This document shows, one piece after another, positions 1 to 7,772 of a stretch of DNA of 14,217 nt. The notes below the pieces were generated by a model. It did no database searches. It saw only the letters and a list, made by a program, of their open reading frames with translations, and was not told the origin of the DNA. Numbering within the stretch: position 1 is the stretch's first letter; each line of letters begins with the position of its first letter. Both the position numbers and the translations under genes were made by a program. The DNA comes from Nanobdellota archaeon (lineage in GTDB: Archaea; Nanobdellota; Nanobdellia; SCGC-AAA011-G17; ARS1403). The stretch covers positions 1 through 14,217 of the forward strand of contig JAHJRB010000034.1 of assembly GCA_018831025.1 (NCBI GenBank). The letters run 5' to 3'.

Positions 1-1313
1 CCTCCAAGTCTAATACTTTCCACATTATCAATATAGTAATTAAAACTAGCACCATGATAAGCAAGGACATCAAAACCTGAAAAGTTAACACTGGAGTGTA
101 TATTAACAAAACTAGGATTGCTAACCATAAAAACATTATCCATCTCAAAGAGTTCTTTGCAGTATTTTTTCTCTAGAACTGGCTGGGGTTCAGTCAGTCT
201 AGATGCATCATGATTTCCAGGACAGATTATTATTTTAATATTTTTAGGAATTCTTTTAACCAACTCAGTAAAATAATCATACTGTCTATATATATCATTA
301 ATATCGCAATCTTTCTCCTGCCCGGGATAAATTCCAACACCATCAACTAAATCTCCTGTAATAAAAAGATACTTTAATTTGTTAGCAATTTTTTTCTGTT
401 CATCATTTCCATTTCCACCACTCAACCACTTTAAAAATTTCTCAAACTCATTTTTCAAAAATTGCTTATTTCCAACATGTAAATCAGAAATAAAACCACA
501 ATAAACTTCGTTATCACATTTTTTAACACCCATACTTAGAGGGACTTCAGGAAAAATCAAATTATTTACAAAAATAAAGTCTCCATTTTTAATCCCAACA
601 AAACCCACAATTTCATCATCACATATGTCCTTTGCATCATTGTATAGCTCTGTTTTATTTTTATTAATAAGCACATTTATGTCTCCGCTTAAATCCTCTA
701 CTTTTAATAAAACATTATCATTCCTCGTTATTTTTTTCTCAACAACAATACCAATAACCGCAACTCTTTCATTATCTCCCTTCCCTCTAACTCTATTCAA
801 AGATAAAACTTCTTTCAATTCTTGTCTTCCGCGTAAAATTCCACTTATAGCTTCAAATCTTTTTCTAAAATGTCCAACAAAATCTTCAACACTTCTTTTC
901 TTTGCTTTTTCTTTAAAAGATTTTAAAACGATAACGCTGCTGTCTTCTCCATTCTCTTCTTCTTCAATTACAACTCCTTCCTCCTTCTTAACATCCTCCA
1001 ATATTTTGCTAGCTTTCTTTTCGTCCAAACTTAATAATTCTAAAAAAGTATTATACCATTCTCCGTCTTTCCCTTTTTCCATAAGCGCTTTAGAATTATC
1101 AAACTCATTCCAATTCAAATCTATACTTTTTTTATTTTCAAACACTGCATTTAATATATCTTTATTCAAAACTAAAACTTCCTCATTTCTCATTACTCTT
1201 TTCTTTAATAACTTTAAAAAATCTTCACAATTAAAATTTCTTGGAATATTCTCTATAAAATCATTAGTTACAAAATATCCTTCTTTTTTAAAAAAAGAGA
1301 CTACTTCTTTCAT
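1..1313 (-). CDS. polB: DNA polymerase D small subunit (DP1), 3' end outside window
   Basis: This is the small, exonuclease subunit of the heterodimeric archaeal replicative polymerase PolD. I translated it by hand from the minus strand: 437 codons are in the window and the C-terminus is cut off by the left edge. A poorly conserved helical N-terminus (about 1-170) precedes an OB-fold-like segment (about 183-250) and a calcineurin-like phosphoesterase domain. That domain carries SDLHVG (D277, H279), TGDLVDG (D321), PGNHD (N367, H368) and YHG (H420), so the metal-binding residues of the 3'-5' exonuclease are intact as far as visible. The start at 1313 lies 3 nt after the orc1 stop codon with no promoter between, implying co-transcription with the initiator. 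Orc1-DP1 linkage is known from Euryarchaeota such as Pyrococcus. The acidic stretch around residues 115-125 is probably a flexible linker. Confidence 0.93.
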   Translation of the reverse strand, partial: MKEVVSFFKKEGYFVTNDFIENIPRNFNCEDFLKLLKKRVMRNEEVLVLNKDILNAVFENKKSIDLNWNEFDNSKALMEKGKDGEWYNTFLELLSLDEKKASKILEDVKKEEGVVIEEEENGEDSSVIVLKSFKEKAKKRSVEDFVGHFRKRFEAISGILRGRQELKEVLSLNRVRGKGDNERVAVIGIVVEKKITRNDNVLLKVEDLSGDINVLINKNKTELYNDAKDICDDEIVGFVGIKNGDFIFVNNLIFPEVPLSMGVKKCDNEVYCGFISDLHVGNKQFLKNEFEKFLKWLSGGNGNDEQKKIANKLKYLFITGDLVDGVGIYPGQEKDCDINDIYRQYDYFTELVKRIPKNIKIIICPGNHDASRLTEPQPVLEKKYCKELFEMDNVFMVSNPSFVNIHSSVNFSGFDVLAYHGASFNYYIDNVESIRLG

Positions 1314-1316
1314 TTT

Positions 1317-2519
1317 TTACAGATTTAAACTATCTATTAAAATTTCTTTTACTTCCCCGATACTGGACTCAGGTATTGCTAAAGATATTTCCCTAGTCCT
1401 CCCATATCTACCTTTACTGATTACCTTAGCATTTATTATCCCAAGCATATCTAACTCCGCAATTATATCACTAATTCTCCTCTGAGTTAACGGTTTTAAA
1501 CTACATTTGCTACAATTTTTTTTGTAGATTTCATAAACATCTCCTGTAAACAAAGATTTTTTATCAAAATTCAAAGAAAAAATACTATGTAATGCTAATT
1601 GACTTTGTTTAGGCTGTGTTGTTATTATATCAAATATCCTATCTCTCTCAATTTTTTCCTCAGCTTCATCTAAATGTTCTATCATAATTTCGGTCTGATT
1701 TTTTCTTTCAGCCATCTCTCCAGCCACCCTTAATAACTCTAAAGCTCTTCTGGCATCTCCATGTTCCCTAGCTGCATAAGCACTACATTTTTCAATAACT
1801 CCATTTTTAACAACCCCTTCTCTAAATGCTAATTTTACTCTCTCTTTTAGTATATCCTGTAATTGTAGGGCATTATATGGGGGAAAAACTAATTCCTCTT
1901 CACTCAAACTGGATTTAATCCTTGGGTCTATATTATCTACAAACAAAAGATCATTGCTTATTCCGATAATGCTAACCTGGGCATTCTTTAATTCGGAATT
2001 CATTCTTGTTAAATTATATAATATTCCATCCCCTGCTTTTTCAACTAATTGATCTATCTCATCCAACACAAGAATAACTAATTGTTTATCCCCTTCAAGA
2101 ATTTTTATAAAAGTTTTATATACTGCATCTGTTGGCAATCCAGTGGCAGGAACATCTTTACCAAAAATACTACAAAGCTGTGCAATTAATCTATATTCTG
2201 TATCTGCAACCCTTTTCATTTTACAATTAAGATAAGCAATCTTTAAAGGAATGTTCTTCTTCTTGCTTGTTTCCATAATCTGATCAGTTACATATTTACT
2301 AACAACTGTTTTGCCTGTCCCAGTTTTTCCATAAAGAAATAAATTACTCGGCTTTTCCAATCTTAAAGCCGGTGCTAGTATCCCTGCTATTTGATTTATC
2401 TGTTCATCTCTATGAGGTATATTCTCAGGAGTAAACTGATCTTGCAAAGCCTTTTTATTGATAAATAATGGTTTCTTTTTTAAATAACTTTCAAAAAATT
2501 TATCTAATTTTTTTGCCAT
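1317..2519 (-). CDS. cdc6: Orc1/Cdc6 replication initiator ATPase
   Basis: This AAA+ initiator binds origin recognition boxes and recruits the replicative helicase. The 400-residue length is usual for the family. Walker A is GKTGTGKT (64-71), Walker B VLDEID (151-156), sensor 1 GISND (186-190), and the sensor 2 motif GDARRAL (254-260) contains R257. The C-terminal winged helix (about 300-395) has a clear helix-turn-helix in LTQRRISDIIAELDMLG (344-360), followed by the wing SKGRYGRTREISL. The start is supported by a TATA-like GTTTAAATAT box centred about 26 nt upstream, giving a leaderless or nearly leaderless mRNA. The gene reads away from a region with origin features (2520-2962), as expected for an initiator next to its own origin, and is followed after 3 nt by the PolD small subunit gene. 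All ATPase motifs look intact, so it should be active. Confidence 0.95.
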   Translation of the reverse strand: MAKKLDKFFESYLKKKPLFINKKALQDQFTPENIPHRDEQINQIAGILAPALRLEKPSNLFLYGKTGTGKTVVSKYVTDQIMETSKKKNIPLKIAYLNCKMKRVADTEYRLIAQLCSIFGKDVPATGLPTDAVYKTFIKILEGDKQLVILVLDEIDQLVEKAGDGILYNLTRMNSELKNAQVSIIGISNDLLFVDNIDPRIKSSLSEEELVFPPYNALQLQDILKERVKLAFREGVVKNGVIEKCSAYAAREHGDARRALELLRVAGEMAERKNQTEIMIEHLDEAEEKIERDRIFDIITTQPKQSQLALHSIFSLNFDKKSLFTGDVYEIYKKNCSKCSLKPLTQRRISDIIAELDMLGIINAKVISKGRYGRTREISLAIPESSIGEVKEILIDSLNL

Positions 2520-2540
2520 ACCCTTATTAATTATAATGTT

Positions 2541-2550
2541 ATATTTAAAC
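2541..2550 (-). promoter_or_regulatory. TATA box of orc1/cdc6
   Basis: On the minus strand the sequence is GTTTAAATAT, centred about 26 nt before the ATG at 2519. The distance fits a leaderless transcript. The box sits next to the first ORB-like motif, so initiator binding could repress its own gene (inference). Confidence 0.6.
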
Positions 2551-2569
2551 CATTTCTTTAAACTCCATT

Positions 2570-2596
2570 ACCCCCTCACCTTCGTTTCCTTTAGAA
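2570..2596 (-). promoter_or_regulatory. ORB-like element 1
   Basis: Minus-strand sequence runs TTCTAAA, then GGAAACGAAGGTGAGGGGG. It combines the GGAAACGAAG core of archaeal origin recognition boxes with a terminal G-string. It forms a dyad with ORB-like 2 through the GTTTCCT/AGGAAAC arms. Confidence 0.65.
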
Positions 2597-2600
2597 CTAT

Positions 2601-2620
2601 CTCCATAGGAAACAGAGCCC
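2601..2620 (+). promoter_or_regulatory. ORB-like element 2 (mini-ORB type)
   Basis: CTCCATAGGAAACAGAG resembles the mini-ORB core (TTCCAnTGGAAAC) but lacks the G-string. It is divergent from ORB-like 1, with 16 nt between the shared 7-nt arms. Confidence 0.55.
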
Positions 2621-2710
2621 ATCAAAATAATTTTAATTACTCATTAATAGCACCTTCATTTCATGTAGAACTTTTTAGTAATAACTCTTTAACTATATAC
2701 TATACTATAG

Positions 2711-2772
2711 AAAAATTTATAAAATAATATAATAATATAATAAATATATATTTTTATTATATTAATATTATA
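2711..2772. other. Candidate DNA unwinding element (62 bp A/T only)
   Basis: No G or C occurs for 62 consecutive bases, rich in ATAAT/TATTA units. It lies between ORB-like elements 1-2 on the left and ORB-like 3 on the right, where melting would be expected to begin at an archaeal origin. Confidence 0.6.
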
Positions 2773-2855
2773 CCCATGTCAGATACCATAATTCTCAATT
2801 TAACAACTAACAAAAAAACAAAAATAGAGAACAACCAAAAAACCTTTTATAAAAA

Positions 2856-2883
2856 CTCCATCCGCAACCAAGGAGGGAGAGGG
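2856..2883 (+). promoter_or_regulatory. ORB-like element 3
   Basis: CTCCATCCGCAACCAAGG followed by AGGGAGAGGG. It shares the CTCCA head with element 2 and the AACnAAGG plus G-rich tail with element 1, but the GGAAAC core is degraded to CGCAAC. It sits on the far side of the A/T run. Confidence 0.5.
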
Positions 2884-2929
2884 TCTCTACCTATATAGCT
2901 TATGCATAATATAACTTACAAATAAGAAA

Positions 2930-2939
2930 AATATATAAA
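2930..2939 (+). promoter_or_regulatory. TATA box of the PRC-barrel gene
   Basis: AATATATAAA is centred about 28 nt before the ATG at 2963, giving a leaderless transcript. Confidence 0.55.
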
Positions 2940-2962
2940 TAAGTGAAAACACTTTAACAAAC

Positions 2963-3229
2963 ATGTCACCAGACGAAAATAAAAAATACTCTAAACAAAT
3001 TATAGGAAAGACAGTAGTAAGCAAAACCGGAAAACGTTTTGGAGAAGTTGGAGATATTAGCTTTGAAACAAGAACAGGAGAATTACTACAAATTGTTCTT
3101 AGGAGTCCAACCTCTTATACTCAAGACCTAGAATTGGAAAGAAATAAAGCAGGAGAGTTAATTATTCCATTTTCAGCAGTTATCGCAGTAGGAGATTTTG
3201 TAGTAGTAGCTGAAGAAGATATAATCTAA
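2963..3229 (+). CDS. PRC-barrel domain protein
   Basis: A single PRC-barrel domain of 88 residues, the normal size for archaeal stand-alone versions. The pattern IIGKTVVSKTGKRFGEVGDISFETRTGEL (13-41) gives the first strands, and IIPFSAVIAVGDFVVV (66-81) ends the small barrel. Related archaeal proteins are linked to RNA metabolism or to cell division (the CdpB-type PRC-barrel proteins), but the exact role cannot be read from sequence. The start is supported by the TATA box 28 nt upstream, and the gene is the first rightward gene after the predicted origin. It has no Cys and no membrane segment, so it should be a soluble cytoplasmic protein. lonB follows after 35 nt with its own promoter-like sequence. 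Confidence 0.85.
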   Translation: MSPDENKKYSKQIIGKTVVSKTGKRFGEVGDISFETRTGELLQIVLRSPTSYTQDLELERNKAGELIIPFSAVIAVGDFVVVAEEDII

Positions 3230-3232
3230 ACC

Positions 3233-3240
3233 TTTAAAAA
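3233..3240 (+). promoter_or_regulatory. TATA box of lonB
   Basis: TTTAAAAA is centred about 28 nt before the ATG at 3265, just after the PRC-barrel stop codon. A pyrimidine-rich stretch separates it from the start, and no Shine-Dalgarno site is seen. Confidence 0.5.
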
Positions 3241-3264
3241 CACACTTTTTTCTATATTTTTGTA

Positions 3265-5118
3265 ATGAAACACTTTAAAGACACTTCAGAGATTAAGGTA
3301 TCTAAGAACATAATAGACCAAATAGTAGGTCAAGATAATGTAATAGAGATAGTTAGAAAAGCAGCAAAGCAACGTAGGCATATATTACTTATAGGCCAAT
3401 CAGGTACAGGAAAGTCTTTAACAGGCCAAGCCTTAGCAGAATTACTACCAGATGAGAAATTAGTTGATATTATTTCATTAGATAATCCTTCAGATGATAA
3501 TAATCCAATAATAAAGACCCTTCCTAAAGGTCACGGTAAAAAATTAATACAAAAAGCAAAGCTTCAGGCTATGTCTTCTGTAAAAGGTCAAAATATAATA
3601 TTTTTTATTTTAGTTATAATAGCTTTAATATCCCCTTGGTGGATACGTTCACAATACGGAGATATTATGGCAGCAGCAGCATTAATTGGTTCTATGATGT
3701 TCCTAGGTGCTTATGTATTATTTATGAATTTATCAAGGAAAGTTACATTAGTTGGACAGCAAATTAAAATTCCAAAATTACTTGTAGATAATTCTTTAAC
3801 AATAAAAGCACCATTTATAGATGGTTCTGGTGCTCAAGTAGATGCTTTACTAGGCAGCGTGCTTCATGATCCTCTTCAGTCCGGAGGTCTAGGCACCCCC
3901 GCATATGAGAGAGTCATTCCAGGAATGGTGCATAAGGCAAATGGAGGAGTTTTATTCATAGATGAAATTGGCAACTTACTTCCAATAGCCCAACAAGAAT
4001 TACTTACGGCATTACAAGAAAAAAAATTCCCAATAACTTGTAGAACCGAAAGATCTTCAGGAGCTTCTGTAGTTACAACTCCCGCACCAACAGATTTTGT
4101 TTTAGTTGCAGCCGGAACAGAAGACACAATAAAAAATATGCATCCAGCATTAAGATCTAGAATAAGAGGTTATGGTTATGAAGTTTATATGAATGATGAA
4201 ATGCCGGACAATAAAGAAATGCATGAAAAGATAGCTCAGTTCGTCGCCCAAGAAGTTGTTAAAGATAAGAAAATTCCTCATTTTAGTTACGAAGCTGTAA
4301 ATTCTATAATCCAGGAAGCAAGAAAGCGTTCTGGCAGAGCCGGAAAACTTACATTAAGGTTAAGAGAATTAGGAGGATTGGTAAGGGCAGCAGGAGATTT
4401 AGCATTAGAAAAAAAATCAAAAGTAGTCCAAGCTATCCATATTAAAAAAGCGAAAGTCATGGCCAGAACATTAGAACAGCAAATGGCAGACAGATATATC
4501 GAACAGAAAAAACAATACCAAGTTATTATGACTACTGGAACTCAAATAGGAAGAGTAAATGGTCTAGCAGTTCTTGGCTCTGATAATTACTTCTCTGGTA
4601 TAATTTTACCAATAGAGTCCGAAGTAACTCCAGGCGGAAGAAAATCTGAAATCATAGCAACAGGTCAATTAGGTAAAATAGCTAAAGAAGCTGTTAAGAA
4701 CGTCTCAGCAATTATCTTGAAACACTTTGGAGAAGACATCAAAGAAAAATATGATATCTTTTGTCAATTCCTGCAAACAGAATCAGGGGTAGAAGGAGAT
4801 TCCGCTTCTATAGCAGTTGCAACAGCAATCGTATCAGCTTTAAAAAAAGTACCAGTGCGCCAAGATACAGCAATGACAGGTTCTTTATCTGTTCGTGGAG
4901 AAGTATTAGCTGTAGGGGGGGTAACAACAAAGGTAGAAGCAGCAATAGAAGCAGGGCTTAAACAAGTAATAATTCCAAAATCAAATGAAAAAGACTTAGC
5001 ATTAACATCTCAACAAAAATCAAAGATAAAAATAATTCCAGTTTCTACAATTCAAGAAGTTTTAAAGCATGCTTTAGATTGGAAAGGAAAACAAAATATT
5101 CTTAGAAAATTAAACTAA
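3265..5118 (+). CDS. lonB: Archaeal membrane-bound ATP-dependent protease LonB
   Basis: This membrane-anchored AAA+ serine protease degrades unfolded and regulatory proteins. The 617-residue length is normal for archaeal LonB. Walker A is GQSGTGKS (44-51). Two membrane segments (about 110-127 and 134-155) are inserted between Walker A and Walker B, the diagnostic LonB layout. Walker B is VLFIDE (229-234), likely arginine fingers lie in LRSRIRG (296-302), and the sensor 2 region is KLTLRLREL (361-369). The C-terminal protease domain (about 415-610) has the Ser-Lys dyad: S513 in EGDSASIAV and K556 in GGVTTKVEAA. There is no large N-terminal Lon substrate domain, as expected for the archaeal form. 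All catalytic residues are present. The stop codon overlaps the convergent small gene by 4 nt. Confidence 0.96.
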   Translation: MKHFKDTSEIKVSKNIIDQIVGQDNVIEIVRKAAKQRRHILLIGQSGTGKSLTGQALAELLPDEKLVDIISLDNPSDDNNPIIKTLPKGHGKKLIQKAKLQAMSSVKGQNIIFFILVIIALISPWWIRSQYGDIMAAAALIGSMMFLGAYVLFMNLSRKVTLVGQQIKIPKLLVDNSLTIKAPFIDGSGAQVDALLGSVLHDPLQSGGLGTPAYERVIPGMVHKANGGVLFIDEIGNLLPIAQQELLTALQEKKFPITCRTERSSGASVVTTPAPTDFVLVAAGTEDTIKNMHPALRSRIRGYGYEVYMNDEMPDNKEMHEKIAQFVAQEVVKDKKIPHFSYEAVNSIIQEARKRSGRAGKLTLRLRELGGLVRAAGDLALEKKSKVVQAIHIKKAKVMARTLEQQMADRYIEQKKQYQVIMTTGTQIGRVNGLAVLGSDNYFSGIILPIESEVTPGGRKSEIIATGQLGKIAKEAVKNVSAIILKHFGEDIKEKYDIFCQFLQTESGVEGDSASIAVATAIVSALKKVPVRQDTAMTGSLSVRGEVLAVGGVTTKVEAAIEAGLKQVIIPKSNEKDLALTSQQKSKIKIIPVSTIQEVLKHALDWKGKQNILRKLN

Positions 5119-5432
5119 AAGCCGGTCCTCCTTAAATAGTACGAACCCGCGGGATCAGGACCACTATACCCCCCCATTCCTAAGTGAGCATTCACTCTTG
5201 ACTTTACTAGTTCTTTTATATTTCCTCCTCTTAAAATCCCCTCTTTTCTTAATTTTTTTAATAAATAAGAATTACATAAATCAAGTACAGCAACTACAAT
5301 AGGGTCCTCTGAAATCTCTTCAGGTTTGTCTTTAGAGTCTCCCTTCCCAACAAAACTATTCAATGTATTATCTACCAAACTACTAAGCTCCAAAGAACCC
5401 CCTACCCAACTCATACTCCTTATCTTACTCAT
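5115..5432 (-). CDS. Hypothetical protein, 105 aa
   Basis: I do not recognise this protein. It has a low-complexity polar N-terminal third, a short helix-forming centre (DPIVVAVLDLCNSYLLKKLRKEG, about 43-65, described here by position and character) and a Gly-rich tail with GMGGYSGPDPAGS ending in RRTGF. There is no signal peptide or membrane segment. Support for being real comes from codon content unlike a random shadow frame, from a TTTATAAA box at 5463-5470 about 34 nt upstream, and from the absence of any competing gene. The stop codon overlaps the lonB stop by 4 nt in convergent orientation, so the two mRNAs may be complementary at their 3' ends. The purine-rich AAAGGAT just before the start could be a weak ribosome binding site. 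Confidence 0.6.
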   Translation of the reverse strand: MSKIRSMSWVGGSLELSSLVDNTLNSFVGKGDSKDKPEEISEDPIVVAVLDLCNSYLLKKLRKEGILRGGNIKELVKSRVNAHLGMGGYSGPDPAGSYYLRRTGF

Positions 5433-5521
5433 TTTAATCCTTTAGAACCTCTTTACTATTTTTTTATAAATAATTTAGGTTTTTAAATCTTATTCTCCTT
5501 TTTTTCTCTCGACGACAAAAC

Positions 5522-5531
5522 ATTTAAATAT
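5522..5531 (+). promoter_or_regulatory. TATA box that moves the start of the next gene to 5556
   Basis: ATTTAAATAT is centred about 30 nt before the ATG at 5556 but ends only 3 nt before the upstream ATG at 5535. Since most genes here are leaderless with this spacing, transcription should begin close to 5556, so the upstream ATG would lie outside the mRNA. Confidence 0.6.
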
Positions 5532-5555
5532 ATCATGGGCACTACACTTATTTCT

Positions 5556-6032
5556 ATGTATATACGCATTAAAACCCATAAAAACCAAAGATATGCCTAT
5601 TTAGTCCAAACTAAGAGATATAAGAGAAGTCCTTATCCAAAACAAAAAACAATCGCTTATCTAGGTAGAGTTATAACCCCAAAAAAAACCCAAAATATTC
5701 ACTTTAAGGAGCACATTAACAATAATTTAAAAGATTACTTGAAAGATAAAAAAACAAAAGATATTTTTTTAGATTTAATAAACTTAGAGCTAAAAAACCA
5801 TACTCTTAAAATTAATTTAGAGGATATTTCAGAAGACAGTAAACCAATTGTCTATGAAATTAACGAAGGATTCCTCTGTAATTACACTATTAAAAAACTT
5901 TTAAATTTCAAATTGCCTATACAAACACCAGAAAAAGACGCACCTATTGATTTAGCTAAAACAATATTAGAAGCGGGAATTAAAATCTCTCCAAATTTAT
6001 TCATCCAAATTTTCAAAAAGCTAAAATACTAA
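5556..6032 (+). CDS. Stand-alone protein resembling the N-terminus of IS1634/IS4-type transposases
   Basis: The protein starts MYIRIKTHKNQRYAYLVQ and continues with KQKTIAYLGRV (about residues 31-41 from this start). This beta-rich leader opens many IS1634-like transposases. The DDE catalytic domain is absent: after about residue 45 come a Lys-rich linker and an unfamiliar helical part ending KIFKKLKY-like. It is therefore not a working transposase and could be a remnant or a domesticated DNA-binding module. An open frame continues upstream to an ATG at 5535, but the TATA box placement and the match of MYIR to family starts favour 5556 (158 residues). The high Lys/Arg content suggests nucleic acid binding. 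argS begins 19 nt downstream and may share its transcript. Confidence 0.65.
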   Translation: MYIRIKTHKNQRYAYLVQTKRYKRSPYPKQKTIAYLGRVITPKKTQNIHFKEHINNNLKDYLKDKKTKDIFLDLINLELKNHTLKINLEDISEDSKPIVYEINEGFLCNYTIKKLLNFKLPIQTPEKDAPIDLAKTILEAGIKISPNLFIQIFKKLKY

Positions 6033-6051
6033 ATAATATTTAATTAAACCA

Positions 6052-7728
6052 ATGAAAGAAGACATTATTAAGCTATTAAAGAAACATACAGGATTAAAAG
6101 ATGTCCAATTAGAGATTCCTCCAAACCCCATTCTAGGAGATTATGCCTTTCCTTGTTTTCAATTATGCAAAAAATATAAATTGCCCGCTCATGAAATTGC
6201 AAAAAATCTAGCAAAAGAACTCCAACAAGTAAAAGGAATTAGCGTTATAGAACCCAACGGACCTTATCTAAACTTCTTCATTAACAAGCAAGACCTAATT
6301 AACACAATACTTCCAGAAATATTAACTCAAAAATCTAAATACGGAAGCTCTAAAATAGGAAAACAACAAAAAATAATAATTGAATTTTCTCAGGCAAATA
6401 CCCATAAAGCATTCCATGTAGGTCATTTAAGGGGAACCTGTTTAGGAGAATCTCTAGCAAGAATTTTTGAATTTCTAGATTATAAAGTCATAAGGGCAAA
6501 CTATCAGGGAGACACAGGTGCTCATGTAGCTAAATGGCTTTGGTATTATCAAAAATATCAGAAAAACAAAACTTTTCCAAAAAAAGATGTAGAAGAATAC
6601 ATAGCAAATATTTACGTTAATGCTGTTAAAAAATTAACCTCTAACCCAAAACTCCAAGATGAAGTAGATAAAATAAATTATAATTTAGAAAATAATAAGG
6701 ATACTAAATTAACTAGCCTATGGAAAAAAACAAGAGACCTTTCTTTAAAAGAATTTGAAAAAATATATAAGGAATTAGATACAAAATTTGACGTGTACTT
6801 CTTCGAGAGAGAAATGGAACAACCGGGAAAAGAAATTGTAAAGCAACTATTAGAGAAGAAAATAGCAGAGATTAGCGACGGAGCAACAATCGTTGATTTA
6901 GAAAAATATAACTTAGGAAAATGGGTTTTATTAAGAAAAGATGGAACTTGTTTATATTCTGCAAAAGATTTAGCATTAGCAAAGATAAAGTTTGAAAAAT
7001 ATAAAGTAAAAGAAAGCATATATGTCGTAGGCGCAGCGCAGAACCTCCATCTTCAACAGTTATTCAAGACCTTAGAATTATTAAATTTCAAAAAACCGCT
7101 TTATCATCTTTCATTTACAGAAGTCCGTTTACCAACCGGAAAAATGTCTTCAAGAACAGGGGAAAATATCCTTTATTCAGATATGAAACAAGAGTTGTTA
7201 AGAGAAGCAGTAATCCAAACAAAACAACATAATTCAAAGCTCTCAAAAAAAGAAATTGAAAGAATCTCAAAACAAACATCCTCTGCTGCAATTAAATATG
7301 TAATGTTGTCTCAAGCCTCAACAAAACCGATTATATTTGACCATAAAAAGGCTTTAGAGTTTGAGGGAGAGACTGGACCTTACTTGCAATATACCCACGC
7401 AAGGATCTGTTCTATACTAAAAAAAGAAAAGCCACAAGCAGTTAAAGAGTTTTCATCTTTAGTTTCCTTAGAAGAGCAAAATCTTATAAACAAGCTTTCT
7501 AAATTCCAAAACGTAATAAGAAAATCCGCCAAAGAATTGAAAGTAAATCTCCTTACTATTTATTTGTTTGAATTATCCAAAACCTTCAACGAATTCTATC
7601 ATACTTGCTCAATCTTAAAAGCAACCGAACCGCTTAAACAAGAGCGCCTGGCTCTAGCCTTAGCAACGAAGATAACGCTTCAAAATGGATTAAATTTGCT
7701 TGCAATATCCTCTCCTGAATCTATGTAG
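6052..7728 (+). CDS. argS: Arginyl-tRNA synthetase
   Basis: This class I synthetase charges tRNA-Arg with arginine in the cytoplasm. The 558-residue length is typical. An N-terminal additional domain (about 1-85, with GDYAFPCF at 29-36) precedes the Rossmann catalytic core. The HIGH motif is HVGH (122-125) in THKAFHVGHLRG, and the KMSKS-like motif is KMSSR (364-368) followed by TGE. The C-terminal DALR anticodon-binding domain contains ETGPYLQYTHAR (440-451) and ends in the family-like LNLLAISSPESM. The gene follows the transposase-leader gene by 19 nt. The A/T-rich ATATTTAATTAA just before the start (6036-6048) is too close to act as a leaderless TATA box, so the promoter is unclear and read-through from upstream is plausible. 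No Shine-Dalgarno site is seen. Confidence 0.97.
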   Translation: MKEDIIKLLKKHTGLKDVQLEIPPNPILGDYAFPCFQLCKKYKLPAHEIAKNLAKELQQVKGISVIEPNGPYLNFFINKQDLINTILPEILTQKSKYGSSKIGKQQKIIIEFSQANTHKAFHVGHLRGTCLGESLARIFEFLDYKVIRANYQGDTGAHVAKWLWYYQKYQKNKTFPKKDVEEYIANIYVNAVKKLTSNPKLQDEVDKINYNLENNKDTKLTSLWKKTRDLSLKEFEKIYKELDTKFDVYFFEREMEQPGKEIVKQLLEKKIAEISDGATIVDLEKYNLGKWVLLRKDGTCLYSAKDLALAKIKFEKYKVKESIYVVGAAQNLHLQQLFKTLELLNFKKPLYHLSFTEVRLPTGKMSSRTGENILYSDMKQELLREAVIQTKQHNSKLSKKEIERISKQTSSAAIKYVMLSQASTKPIIFDHKKALEFEGETGPYLQYTHARICSILKKEKPQAVKEFSSLVSLEEQNLINKLSKFQNVIRKSAKELKVNLLTIYLFELSKTFNEFYHTCSILKATEPLKQERLALALATKITLQNGLNLLAISSPESM

Positions 7729-7741
7729 TTTAAGAGAGAAA

Positions 7742-7750
7742 TATTTAAAA
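7742..7750 (+). promoter_or_regulatory. TATA box of the 148-codon gene
   Basis: TATTTAAAA is centred about 27 nt before the ATG at 7773, shortly after the argS stop codon. Confidence 0.5.
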
Positions 7751-7772
7751 ACTCCTTTTCTCCAAAAGTATT

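Larger units (their letters stand above)
2520..2962. other. Predicted replication origin (oriC) between orc1 and the PRC-barrel gene
   Basis: This 443-bp stretch has no credible gene; the one open frame across it (about 60 codons) resembles nothing and covers the repeats. Three ORB-like elements and a long A/T-only run are visible. ORB-like 1 (minus, 2570-2596) contains GGAAACGAAGGTGAGGGGG. ORB-like 2 (plus, 2601-2617) reads CTCCATAGGAAACAGAG. ORB-like 3 (plus, 2856-2883) begins CTCCATCCGCAACCAAGG and ends in a G-rich tail. The first two share the inverted repeat GTTTCCT/AGGAAAC (2584-2590 and 2607-2613). Archaeal origins characteristically have ORBs with a GGAAAC core and a G-string flanking an unwinding element, next to orc1/cdc6. 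The match here is by eye to the remembered consensus. Confidence 0.78.

Noticed and set aside
625..1485. Long plus-strand open frame of 286 codons
   Set aside because: It is Ser/Phe/Leu-rich shadow sequence lying over the PolD small subunit and the end of orc1 on the minus strand, both of which show clear catalytic motifs.
2536..2727. 63-codon frame in the origin region
   Set aside because: It runs across the ORB-like boxes, has no promoter at the usual spacing and resembles nothing.
3876..4127. Minus-strand frame within lonB
   Set aside because: Complete overlap with the conserved AAA+ core of LonB.
4761..4961. Second plus-strand frame within lonB
   Set aside because: Arg/Ser-rich out-of-frame translation of the protease domain.
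5535..5555. Upstream ATG start for the transposase-leader protein
   Set aside because: It sits 3 nt after the TATA box and so would be upstream of the expected transcript; the family-like MYIR start is at 5556.
6678..7019. Minus-strand frame within argS
   Set aside because: Shadow of the synthetase catalytic core.
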